In this document: positions 45,208-53,364 of the stretch, piece by piece
How positions within the stretch are numbered: the stretch's first letter is position 1
Layout of the letters: the number at the start of each line of letters is the position of its first letter
Made by a program: the position numbers and the translations under genes
Notes under the pieces: model-generated
Seen by the model: only the letters and a program-made list of their open reading frames with translations
Told to the model about the DNA's origin: nothing
The model's database searches: none
Assembly: GCA_012719495.1 (NCBI GenBank)
Contig: JAAYAG010000119.1
Location: 1-64,000 of the forward strand
Length of the DNA stretch: 64,000 bases
Origin: Bacteroidales bacterium
GTDB lineage: Bacteria; Bacteroidota; Bacteroidia; Bacteroidales; Prolixibacteraceae
Direction: 5' to 3'

Positions 45208-45696
45208 TTATATTGTTATTAGCGATAATATAATTAATGAATCAATCAATGAAAGAATTAAAAACAGTTGTGACCATCTTAAATATTGTGATTTGTTTTT
45301 GTTTAATGATGCATTACAATCAATGCTCAATTTTAAATTTAGTATTAGCTCATCATACTGAGAATGAGGAGAATTAAATTTATTACTAAAAAAAATTTGC
45401 ATATAATTATTGGGAATTAAGAATTTGTATCTTTTCCCTATGAAAATATTTATAGTAAAGACTAAGCATAATACCATCATAAACAAACACATTCCAATAA
45501 GACTAAAAAAAATCCAATTAGGAATGCTAATCAGATCAATGAGATCTAAAAGTTTTTTTTCATTAAAAAATATGCCTGTAACAAATAGCGAAAGCAGCGA
45601 TAAATTTACTGTTGCTTTATTTTCAAGAGACTTTTTTAATTCAATCCCCTCTTTGTAAAACTGAACAAAAAGATCATATTTCTCTTTTCTCTTCAT
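45208..45696 (-). CDS. Small three-helix membrane protein
   Basis: From the ATG at 45696 the product has 162 residues; an in-frame TTG at 45708 is possible. After a charged helix come predicted membrane segments at about 34-47 (weak), 62-86 (strong) and 142-162 (strong), with a soluble loop between the last two. The layout recalls small SLATT-like membrane proteins found with defence genes, but I see no motif to prove it. It lies downstream of the Gabija-type genes on the same strand and may be an added effector. Function unknown. Confidence 0.6.
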   Translation of the reverse strand: MKRKEKYDLFVQFYKEGIELKKSLENKATVNLSLLSLFVTGIFFNEKKLLDLIDLISIPNWIFFSLIGMCLFMMVLCLVFTINIFIGKRYKFLIPNNYMQIFFSNKFNSPHSQYDELILNLKLSIDCNASLNKNKSQYLRWSQLFLILSLIDSLIILSLITI

Positions 45697-45711
45697 GGCC
45701 GTACTCAATTT

Positions 45712-45789
45712 TTAGCTTTCTTCCTCCTGATAATACACCTTATAAAACTTCCCTTTTTCATCGGTGTCTATCTTTATGAAGTATGACAT
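45712..45789 (-). CDS. 25-codon ORF with duplicated tail
   Basis: The peptide begins MSYFIKIDTDEKGKFYKVYY and ends QEEES. Its last 16 or so residues match the gene remnant at 43751, so both descend from one gene's end. It overlaps the 3' end of the Cys-rich ORF by 16 bases. It could be a remnant restarted by chance or a real small protein; evidence is thin. Confidence 0.35.
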   Translation of the reverse strand: MSYFIKIDTDEKGKFYKVYYQEEES

Positions 45790-45980
45790 ACATTACAACA
45801 GAAATAACAGCCATTCGATTTTGGATAAGTCTTTTTAGCTTCTTTAACTGCGTCCGCACAGCTTAAGAATACTCCAAGATATTTACGATTACTCAAACTA
45901 GGCATAAAAATACATGAGCTGGCATGCACTTCATGATCACCATTTAATTGTGCTTGTGTGTTTACGTAATAGCTTTCCAT
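45774..45980 (-). CDS. Small Cys-rich conserved-looking protein
   Basis: The 68-residue protein has NGDHEVHASSC, NRKYLG and a Cys-rich end (NGCYFCCNVCHTS). Cys and His spacing suggests a small metal-binding or disulfide fold. I recall short Bacteroidota proteins with the same ending, so it is likely a true gene, but I cannot name its function. It lies 40 bases after the helicase gene of the Gabija-type pair, on the same strand. Confidence 0.65.
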   Translation of the reverse strand: MESYYVNTQAQLNGDHEVHASSCIFMPSLSNRKYLGVFLSCADAVKEAKKTYPKSNGCYFCCNVCHTS

Positions 45981-46020
45981 TTTTTAATTTTTATATGTTA
46001 TTTAGTTTTAAATCTTCATT

Positions 46021-47820
46021 TCATGATATTACTTCCACATTCTCCCCAAACCAACTTTTGATCTTTAGCATGGCTGGTTCTTCCATCTCAGATAATGCCA
46101 ACACAACTAAATTCTCTTTAGCTCTTGAACAAGAGACATAAAATAAGTTTCTTGTTCTTATTTCTCTTTCTGGTAATTTTTCTTCGCCATTAAAGAAATT
46201 CTGAAAATTATATTTGGTCTTCCAACTTGTATCATCAATAACAACCAATACATTTCTATATTCTTCTCCTTTTGTTCCATGTTTGGTTGATAATGCTGTT
46301 TGGTCTTTGATGAATTTGAATGCATTAATTATCTCTTCATATTTCAAATTCATCAAATCCGAATAAAACGTTTTCTTTCGATAATATCTTTCCAAATCTT
46401 TGGGATCAGTAAAAGTAGAAGGATCTTCTGCTATTTCTTTTTCAAATCGAGTAATTGAATCTGATACTTGAATAAAATTATTATTAATACATAAAGAATA
46501 AATATCTTTTACAGAATCTATATTCCTTGCATTGATCAAAGTGTCTAGTGCATTGGATATTTTTTGTTTATCAGGGTGAATACTGAATAATGGCTTATTC
46601 CTCAAAGCTGAGCGTTTTAGGAAATGAATTATTTTATTGTAATCTCTAGCTTCATAAAAACTTGCCAAATGTTCAACGCCAGTCTCTCTTTCAATTCCTG
46701 TCTTTTTATCTAAGGACCCCATAAAAAGATTTGCAAAAATGTCTCCTCGTTTCATCAATTCTTCCTTCGGTTCGAAGAAACGTTTATTATAAACTTGATA
46801 TAAATTGCCAAAACCTGCCTGTTCTGCAACTTTACTGTTCACCAATATCAATATTTTATCTTCCCCATTTTCATCAAAGTTCCACTGATCATTTTTCAAT
46901 CTTTCAATAATAGTCTGGTAATTATTAGTTTTAATTGGAAGAATACGTTCTTCATAATCTTTAACTTTCTCTTTGGGTCCTTTCGCAGGGTAGTTGATGC
47001 AATTAATAAATTTCACACTGCCACTGACTCGTTTTTTGTTTTCCGGAATTACTTGTTGAATGTTTGTTCTAATTCGGTTCAGCAAATTAATTACTTCAAC
47101 TGACGAACGATAATTTTCTTCTTTTTTTACCAACACCAGTTTATCTGTATCGATATATTTCTGAAGATCACCAACTCCATGGTCATATATTTTTTGATGT
47201 GAATCACCATAGAATCCCAATAATAGTTTTATTGAATTTTTTTCTAATAAGTACTCAATTAAAGCTTCAGCGGTTTCAGTTGCAGTATCCTGATATTCAT
47301 CCACTAAAATAAATGGATATTTTTGTGCTAATATTGTAGATAAGGTTTCATAATTCTTGTACATCCAGTTTGAAAGAACAATAACATCATCGTGTTCTAA
47401 TCGTCCCTTTTCAAAATCACGATATCCTGAATCATCATAAGTAACTTCTATTATTCGATCTTTTAGTCCAGTTTGATATTTATCTGGTTCCTTAATTGCC
47501 TTTTCTTCGTTTAATTTATCCAATTCAATAATCAGTTGTTTATTGAATGACTTTATACTACTCCATAAAAATTCATGGATGGTAGATACCTGTACCAAAG
47601 GGTTATGTTCTAGTCGTTCAATTATTTCGTTTTTGGCAACGTTAGTATATGTTATACAAGCAATTTTTCGATTTTCTTGAGCTAGTTTCTCTCGTTTAGA
47701 ATCTAATAAATAATTTAGCGTTTGTATTAGGGTATAAGTTTTTCCTGAACCAGCACCTGCTTCAAGCACAAAACTTCTCTGGGCTTCAATATGCTGCTTT
47801 ATTTCATCAATTGCTGCCAT
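46021..47820 (-). CDS. gajB: UvrD-like helicase, GajB of a Gabija-type system
   Basis: The 599-residue superfamily-1 helicase shows Walker A VLEAGAGSGKTYTLIQ (about 19-34), the Walker B FILVDEYQDTATETAEALI, a GDSHQKIYDHG motif III and a late TKHGTKGEEYRNVLVV region typical of UvrD/Rep. Together with the OLD-family gene it overlaps (14 bases), it matches Gabija, a prokaryotic anti-phage defence in which GajB binds the GajA nuclease and senses DNA ends or nucleotide depletion. GajB proteins are often about 500 residues, so this one is long. Confidence 0.88.
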   Translation of the reverse strand: MAAIDEIKQHIEAQRSFVLEAGAGSGKTYTLIQTLNYLLDSKREKLAQENRKIACITYTNVAKNEIIERLEHNPLVQVSTIHEFLWSSIKSFNKQLIIELDKLNEEKAIKEPDKYQTGLKDRIIEVTYDDSGYRDFEKGRLEHDDVIVLSNWMYKNYETLSTILAQKYPFILVDEYQDTATETAEALIEYLLEKNSIKLLLGFYGDSHQKIYDHGVGDLQKYIDTDKLVLVKKEENYRSSVEVINLLNRIRTNIQQVIPENKKRVSGSVKFINCINYPAKGPKEKVKDYEERILPIKTNNYQTIIERLKNDQWNFDENGEDKILILVNSKVAEQAGFGNLYQVYNKRFFEPKEELMKRGDIFANLFMGSLDKKTGIERETGVEHLASFYEARDYNKIIHFLKRSALRNKPLFSIHPDKQKISNALDTLINARNIDSVKDIYSLCINNNFIQVSDSITRFEKEIAEDPSTFTDPKDLERYYRKKTFYSDLMNLKYEEIINAFKFIKDQTALSTKHGTKGEEYRNVLVVIDDTSWKTKYNFQNFFNGEEKLPEREIRTRNLFYVSCSRAKENLVVLALSEMEEPAMLKIKSWFGENVEVIS

Positions 47821-49828
47821 CTGAATCTGTTTTTGCTAACCAAGTTAATCCTTCGTTGATATATTGAGGAACTGACCATTCACCAAATGTTTCTTCATCA
47901 AAAGTCAGAATATCAAAAGCGAAGTTCGTCTTTACTTTTGAATCACAACTAAATAACTCCTTTTCAACTTCTCCTTTCACTTTGAAATAGGAGAACTCAT
48001 TTTTTACTTTTTTAGAGATGCCCTCTATTTCCTTTACCTCAGACAGCAAGTTATAATTAGTATTTATAAAAGCATCTTCAAAACTGCGCGCATGATATCC
48101 GTCTTCTTCTTTTTGGTATGCAATTCGGCATAGACCATCAATCTTATCTTTTTCAGTGCACTTCTTCAATTCATCAATAGTTTCTTTCTTTGGCACCCAT
48201 TGTTTTAATGTTTCATTGGTTGTTTTAACCCCTTCATTAACAGGTATAGCCTCACCATCATCATCAGAAGAATCAATATCTGTAATTATTAAAGTTTTAG
48301 TTTCAATAAATTCTAAAATCTCTTTAAACTTATGGGCGTAGGCTCCACCAACTTCTAATATTGAAACATATTCCGATTCAAGAATAGGAACCACTTTTTT
48401 AATCATTTGTGGAAGTAAAATCCTTTCGGTAAGTCCCTCGACAAGGATTACCTTATCTGCAAAAAAAAGATCCGATTTATGTAGCGTTAGATATTGTTTT
48501 AAAAAACGAACAGTCCTTTTTTCATCCTCTATCTTCAGTTTGTTAAAATCTTTTGCTTGAAGCTTTTCTTTACTCGGTGTAAAATATCTGATTCTTTTAA
48601 ACCCTTTCTTCTCATCTATCCCTGCTTCAGATAATATATGGGAAGAATGCGAAGTAATAACCAGTTGCATTTTTACTCCCTTTCTTGCTGCATCCTCAAT
48701 TATTCCTTTTGCTTGCTTTATAAAGACCTGCTGCATTTGAGGATGCATGTGGGCTTCGGGTTCTTCAATTAGTACAACTAAGAAATTTGAGATTTTTTCT
48801 TCCTTATTGTTCTTGAACTTCTCCACAAAACTTTCAAGCTCAAGAATCATGTAAATCAAATTACTATAACCTAGCCCATTATATCTTTCGGGCAGATCAA
48901 TCTCATCCTGTTTGTAATAATACTTGATGTTATTCTTCATGATCTTTTCTGAATCGAACTCAGAATTGATTGAAATATTGGGAATGGTAATCGGTGACTT
49001 TGCTCCAAAGTTTTCAAGCTTAGTGATAATATCCTTTAAAACAGCATTGTATTTATCTTTTAATTCTCCAGATGTTGCCTTAAGAGTCTTTTCAAGTGCC
49101 TTAACATTAACATCTGATTTATCACGTTGGCTATAATAATTTGAAAAACCAATCGAAAGGGAATTATTACGATCATTCTTACTGTCATCTAAAACCCTCA
49201 TTGCTTGTATATTTTCAAACAGGACAACCTTTTGTATTTTCCTTTTAAAACTATCATCAATTGGGAATGTCCTTCCAGTTTGTTTGTCAAAAGCAAAGCA
49301 TTTGAGTGTATATAGACTTTTGATATTATCCTTTAGATATGGTATAAGTGTAGTTTCTTTTTCTTCTCTGTTATCAAAACTTTGAAAAACACGAAGGGAA
49401 TCTTTAGCTGCATATTCAATCAAAACCGATGCATCATTTCTGCTTTCATCAAGATCGGTAATAAACTCACTTAGCTCTATCAATGAGTCAGTTGCTTTAT
49501 CATACTCAAATTCAATAATTAGTTGAATTTTGGGTATCTCATTCTGTATTTTAACTTCTAATTGATCCTTAATATCTTCAGCAATGCCTGCAACAAGTGA
49601 TTCTTTATAAACCTCATATGTGTCTTTAAAAACTTGATAAGTAAATTGTGAAAAATCTTCAAATAAAAGTTTTGATTCTCCCTCTTCAGTAAACAACCGA
49701 ATTGCTTCAAAAAATGAAGTTTTTCCAGTATTGTTTTTACCAATAATCAGTGTTATGTCCTCTTCAAGATCAACTGAAACATCTTCAAGTAATCTGAAAT
49801 TATTTATTTGAATATTTTTTATTTTCAT
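47807..49828 (-). CDS. gajA: OLD-family ATPase/TOPRIM nuclease, GajA-like
   Basis: From the ATG at 49828 (M-K-I-K-N-I-Q-I-N-N-F-R) the protein has 673 residues. The ATPase half has Walker A IIGKNNTGKTSFFEA (29-43), an ABC-like signature near 316, Walker B VVLIEEPEAHMHP (351-363) and the H-loop ITSHSSHIL (391-399). The TOPRIM half has ADKVILVEGLTERILLP (457-473) and IITDIDSSDDDG (514-525), holding the metal-binding acids. This is a class 2 OLD protein, as in GajA, a sequence-specific nicking nuclease. It is translated before the helicase gene. Confidence 0.9.
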   Translation of the reverse strand: MKIKNIQINNFRLLEDVSVDLEEDITLIIGKNNTGKTSFFEAIRLFTEEGESKLLFEDFSQFTYQVFKDTYEVYKESLVAGIAEDIKDQLEVKIQNEIPKIQLIIEFEYDKATDSLIELSEFITDLDESRNDASVLIEYAAKDSLRVFQSFDNREEKETTLIPYLKDNIKSLYTLKCFAFDKQTGRTFPIDDSFKRKIQKVVLFENIQAMRVLDDSKNDRNNSLSIGFSNYYSQRDKSDVNVKALEKTLKATSGELKDKYNAVLKDIITKLENFGAKSPITIPNISINSEFDSEKIMKNNIKYYYKQDEIDLPERYNGLGYSNLIYMILELESFVEKFKNNKEEKISNFLVVLIEEPEAHMHPQMQQVFIKQAKGIIEDAARKGVKMQLVITSHSSHILSEAGIDEKKGFKRIRYFTPSKEKLQAKDFNKLKIEDEKRTVRFLKQYLTLHKSDLFFADKVILVEGLTERILLPQMIKKVVPILESEYVSILEVGGAYAHKFKEILEFIETKTLIITDIDSSDDDGEAIPVNEGVKTTNETLKQWVPKKETIDELKKCTEKDKIDGLCRIAYQKEEDGYHARSFEDAFINTNYNLLSEVKEIEGISKKVKNEFSYFKVKGEVEKELFSCDSKVKTNFAFDILTFDEETFGEWSVPQYINEGLTWLAKTDSDGSN

Positions 49829-49851
49829 AGCAAAGTTTTTAAAGTACACTT

Positions 49852-50007
49852 TTACTTACAACCTTTCCACATCCCCAATACAAAAGCTTGTTGACAGGAA
49901 AATGTTTCAGTAAACAGCAAAGCATTTTCTTTATTTGCACAATAACTCTTTTCAGGAAATCCTTTCGGGATCGAAGATTCAGGAAAAATGGGGTGTGGCA
50001 TTTTCAT
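49852..50007 (-). CDS. Possible 51-residue protein ahead of gajA
   Basis: The frame from the ATG at 50007 encodes MKMPHPIFPESSIPKGFPEK and then a hydrophobic, Cys-containing end. It lies 23 bases upstream of gajA on the same strand. The residue composition looks natural, but I cannot identify it, and codons alone do not prove it. If real, it would be the first gene of the defence operon. Confidence 0.4.
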   Translation of the reverse strand: MKMPHPIFPESSIPKGFPEKSYCANKENALLFTETFSCQQAFVLGMWKGCK

Positions 50008-50413
50008 CGGAATCGGTTTAGTTAATGGATATCTCAAAACTATAAATCAATTCTGTTAAATGCAAATAATAAATGGAAAATTATCAGGTAGTTATGCCAA
50101 CATAATATGGTTTGGAAATTGGTCTGGCATGACAAAAAAAATCGTTTAATGCCCAATTTTTTTAGGGGCGAGAATGAATTTATTCGTTAAGAAAAGGTAT
50201 TTATTAACCTTGAAAACAATAGTCTTAAATACAAAAAACCTTATGGTTGTTAAAAAGAAGTGATATTGGTTACAAAAAACCATTGGGTTGCCAATACAAG
50301 AGAGTGCTTGGGAGGCGGTATAAATGATAAAATAGTGGTACTTTTATTTTAATTTATCGGGGCCACACAATGCCGAAAAATTCCATCAGTATTTATAACA
50401 AAAACAGGTAAAA
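50008..50413. other. Gene-free border of island and queF upstream region
   Basis: This A/T-rich region contains two near-identical blocks (AAAAAACCTTATGGTT near 50236 and AAAAAACCATTGGGTT near 50275). No gene is supported. I looked for a preQ1 aptamer before queF and did not find a convincing one. It should hold promoters for the leftward defence operon and the rightward queF. Confidence 0.4.
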
Positions 50414-51286
50414 ATGAATATCGAAGCAACCCATTTAGGAAAACAAAGCAGTTACCCGCAGCATTACGACCCAAGTGTTCTGGTTGCTGTTCCGCGCATT
50501 CTGAACCGCGAACAGTACGCGATTTCGGACAACGCGCTTCCCTTTTCGGGTGTTGATGTATGGCATGCCTACGAATTCAGTTTCCTTACAGCTAAAGGAG
50601 TTCCTGTTGTTGGATTGCTAAAGATGGTTTACTCGGCCGGCAACGAATTCCTTGTCGAGAGCAAATCGCTGAAACTTTACCTCAACTCGTTCAACATGGA
50701 CCGGTTTGGAGAAACCCGCGCAGAAGGGATTTCGACCGTTACCAAAATCATTGGGAAAGACCTTTCCGAACTGCTGAAATGCAAGGTTCAGGTGGCTTAC
50801 TTCGACCAAAATGCCCAACCTTCCAACTCTGATTTTAATGATTTTTCGATTCTTGAAGAAACAGCCGATTTCGACAATATATCATGCACCATTTACACCG
50901 AAACACCTGATTTGCTGCAAAAAAGTCAAACCAGTGGTGAAATAAAATGGGCAACACATCTGCTTCGGAGCAATTGCAAAATTACCCACCAGCCCGACTG
51001 GGGTTCGCTGTTTATTGAAATGAATGGCAAACAGTTGCCTACGCCCGAAAGCTTCCTCAAATACATTGTCTCGCTGCGAAACGAAAACCACTTTCACGAA
51101 GAGATTTGCGAAATGGTGTTTAAACGGCTGATTGATGTTTACGCCCCCGAAAAACTCATGGTGGCCTGCATGTACACCCGTCGTGGTGGCATCGACATTA
51201 ACCCGGTAAGAGTTTTGCCCGGCACTGAACTGCCTGCCACATTGGTAAATCAAACCCTACGAACCAACCTTTCGTTCAGGCAATAG
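50414..51286 (+). CDS. queF: NADPH-dependent preQ0 reductase
   Basis: The 290-residue enzyme reduces preQ0 to preQ1, the last step before transfer to tRNA. It is the longer type II form with two tunnelling-fold halves. ESKSLKLYLNSFN is the NADPH motif, SNCKITHQPDWGSLFIEM holds the catalytic Cys and Asp, and FHEEICEM closes the substrate pocket. It belongs with queC and queE, which lie on the other side of the accessory island. Confidence 0.96.
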   Translation: MNIEATHLGKQSSYPQHYDPSVLVAVPRILNREQYAISDNALPFSGVDVWHAYEFSFLTAKGVPVVGLLKMVYSAGNEFLVESKSLKLYLNSFNMDRFGETRAEGISTVTKIIGKDLSELLKCKVQVAYFDQNAQPSNSDFNDFSILEETADFDNISCTIYTETPDLLQKSQTSGEIKWATHLLRSNCKITHQPDWGSLFIEMNGKQLPTPESFLKYIVSLRNENHFHEEICEMVFKRLIDVYAPEKLMVACMYTRRGGIDINPVRVLPGTELPATLVNQTLRTNLSFRQ

Positions 51287-51625
51287 ATTAATCATTCATC
51301 GCAATTTTATAAAGCAGAAACTTTATAATCCCAAAATTAACGACATGCTGAAACGCTGAATATAAAACTTTAAAATGCGATACAACAGTCGTTTTGCAAT
51401 AGGACATAAATAGTGCGCGTATAAGCCTTGTATCAGCAATATTTTACCATAGTGACTGGTTCTTTATTGAAATATTGGCGGTTAATCTGTTTTTTATTAG
51501 TATTGTACAATAAATTTAAAGTAACCCCACTAATGCTGAAAGAAAACTATTCCAGAGATCTGAAAGTTGACAGGCTTACTCAGCCTTGTATGGAAAACAT
51601 CTTCACTATTTTCAGTCTAACAGCA
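51287..51625. other. Spacer between queF and DUF4249 operon
   Basis: The DUF4249 frame stays open back to 51428, but the residues before 51626 do not look like protein and lack a signal. I see no RNA gene or strong repeat. The operon promoter should lie here. Confidence 0.4.
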
Positions 51626-52648
51626 ATGATTAACGCAAATATTTCTTCAAAATCAATAAAAACAAGCATAGTACTTATAGTAAGAAGTATGGTTGTCCCT
51701 ATTCTCTTCCTTCTCTTCTCTTGTGAACGAGAAATTACTATTGATGCGGTTGATGTACAACAAGAGTTGGTTGTGAATGCACTAATCGATCCCGATGGGA
51801 TAGACAGCTTACTGCTTAGTAGTACCTTCACTACAGAAAATGAGGGGGTTTCGGGTGCCAGCGTTGTGGTAACCCATAACGGCGACACCATTGGACGGTA
51901 TGTTGAGGAAAGCAAGGGGCTTTATCGTTACGAAGGTGAAACCTTTCAGGAAAAGACCGAATATGGCTTAAGCATCCAGCACCCCGATTACCCAAATGTT
52001 TCGGCCAGTACAACAGTGCCAGTTACTCCGGAGTTTTGGTTTGGAACTTACGCTGAAAATGGTAAAAAGGTGAAACAATTTTCTCGGGAAGAAATGCTGA
52101 TTTCCAATGCCAATATTCAGGTGTTGCTGGAGTTTGAGGATGACGAAAAAACAAATAACTATTATTTTATAACATCTTCTTCCACTTATGAATATACTCT
52201 TAGAGTTGGTTTCCCGGAGCAAAGAGATAGTATAGTTTCACACACCGAACCAGCTCAGCTTAACTCAAGAAGTCCTCTTATCGAAATGACCTACAGTGGT
52301 TCATATTATGATTTTGGACAACTCAGCTATGACTGGGAAACGTCTTATAGTGTTTATGAAAAAGGAATTATATTTAGCGATAAGCTTTTCAATGGTCAGA
52401 TAATAACCATCCCTGTCGATCTGATATTACCTATGTATAATAATACAACACAGGTTCACCTAACACTTACAGCCATTAGTGAGGAGTATTATCAGTTGAT
52501 TCGATCACTCGCAACGCGTGAAAGAAATGGAGAGGGTTTTTTCCCCGAAGCCCTTAAGGTTTATAGCAATGTACATAATGGACATGGGTTGTGGGCGGCA
52601 CAATCGGGCAAAACAGTAACGTTGGATATTTCACCCCTACCTTTTTAA
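51626..52648 (+). CDS. DUF4249 family lipoprotein
   Basis: From the ATG at 51626 the protein has 340 residues with a long lipoprotein signal ending FLLFSCE; an ATG at 51689 gives a shorter one. The mature part begins REITIDAVDVQQELVVNALI, the DUF4249 opening, followed by beta-rich domains including PDYPNVSASTTVP. It should sit in the outer membrane beside the TonB receptor two genes on. Compared with the protein at 27094 it is longer and more typical of the family. The substrate is unknown. Confidence 0.82.
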   Translation: MINANISSKSIKTSIVLIVRSMVVPILFLLFSCEREITIDAVDVQQELVVNALIDPDGIDSLLLSSTFTTENEGVSGASVVVTHNGDTIGRYVEESKGLYRYEGETFQEKTEYGLSIQHPDYPNVSASTTVPVTPEFWFGTYAENGKKVKQFSREEMLISNANIQVLLEFEDDEKTNNYYFITSSSTYEYTLRVGFPEQRDSIVSHTEPAQLNSRSPLIEMTYSGSYYDFGQLSYDWETSYSVYEKGIIFSDKLFNGQIITIPVDLILPMYNNTTQVHLTLTAISEEYYQLIRSLATRERNGEGFFPEALKVYSNVHNGHGLWAAQSGKTVTLDISPLPF

Positions 52649-52671
52649 CTACGAATAAAACAATAACAGAT

Positions 52672-53364
52672 ATGAAGAAATACATTTTTTTATTGCTTGC
52701 ACTTGCCTTTGTGGCTTGCGAAAAAACAATATATATTGGCGGATATGCTATCGACGTTAAGTCAAAAGACAGCATATCTGGAATTGAAATGGGACTTTAT
52801 GCTCCCAAGCCAGGATTCAGCTATACCAATCGTAGATGGAGTGATCTGGAGCTTATTGCAACTGCTACAAGCAATAGTAAAGGTTTCTTTTCAATGGAGA
52901 TTGACAAGGAAACCGACGTTCAATCAATGTTTTATTTCCCGCTTCCACCATCAGACACCTTGTCCGCAAATGCCCAATACACAAATGAAGGGGGTCAAAA
53001 TTTCGGGGTTGACTATGGGGCAATAAATAAGTTTGAATTGGGCAGATCCTCTAATGTTCAGCTTAAGCTGATAAATTTTACTCAGAATGAACTCGTAGTG
53101 AAATATTGCAATAGTTCTGTCGCCGTTTATAATCGGACTTATTCAACATATTTGCAATATGAAAGACCAATAACCGGACGGAATTACAAATTTGATTTAT
53201 ACGAAGTCGTTAATTACAATAGAGAAACCCTTGAGAACCAACTTGAATACCTTGGTAGCACAAGCCGTTATATTAAAACCCAACTGCCCGAAGATCGCGA
53301 TAAGGTAGACTGGCTCATGCCTTTGCAAGTAATAGAAATTGATTACAACACCCTAGAAAGATAA
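52672..53364 (+). CDS. Lipoprotein accessory to TonB receptor
   Basis: From the ATG at 52672 the product has 230 residues with a lipobox (LALAFVACEKT, Cys near residue 16). It opens with a small beta domain (YIGGYAIDVKSKDSISGIEMGLY) like a carboxypeptidase-regulatory fold. I cannot name the family. It lies between DUF4249 and receptor genes; its stop overlaps the receptor ATG (TAATG), so translation is coupled. It is probably part of the same surface complex. Confidence 0.72.
   Translation: MKKYIFLLLALAFVACEKTIYIGGYAIDVKSKDSISGIEMGLYAPKPGFSYTNRRWSDLELIATATSNSKGFFSMEIDKETDVQSMFYFPLPPSDTLSANAQYTNEGGQNFGVDYGAINKFELGRSSNVQLKLINFTQNELVVKYCNSSVAVYNRTYSTYLQYERPITGRNYKFDLYEVVNYNRETLENQLEYLGSTSRYIKTQLPEDRDKVDWLMPLQVIEIDYNTLER

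Larger units (their letters stand above)
43003..50413. mobile_element. Accessory island between queE and queF
   Basis: The plus-strand queuosine genes queC-queE and queF are separated by about 7.4 kb of minus-strand, visibly A/T-richer DNA. It holds a REP-associated transposase, palindromes, dispersed repeats, truncated gene tails, small unknown genes and a Gabija-type defence pair. I see no integrase, tRNA or clear terminal repeats, so the means of entry and the exact ends are open. Confidence 0.55.

Noticed and set aside
50300-50413. Second preQ1 riboswitch before queF
   Set aside because: An A-rich stretch ending in AGG is present near the queF start, but there is no matching stem with a TTC...ACCC loop.
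43003-50413. Prophage or integrative conjugative element
   Set aside because: No integrase, structural phage genes, relaxase or tra genes are visible; only a RAYT transposase, repeats and cargo.
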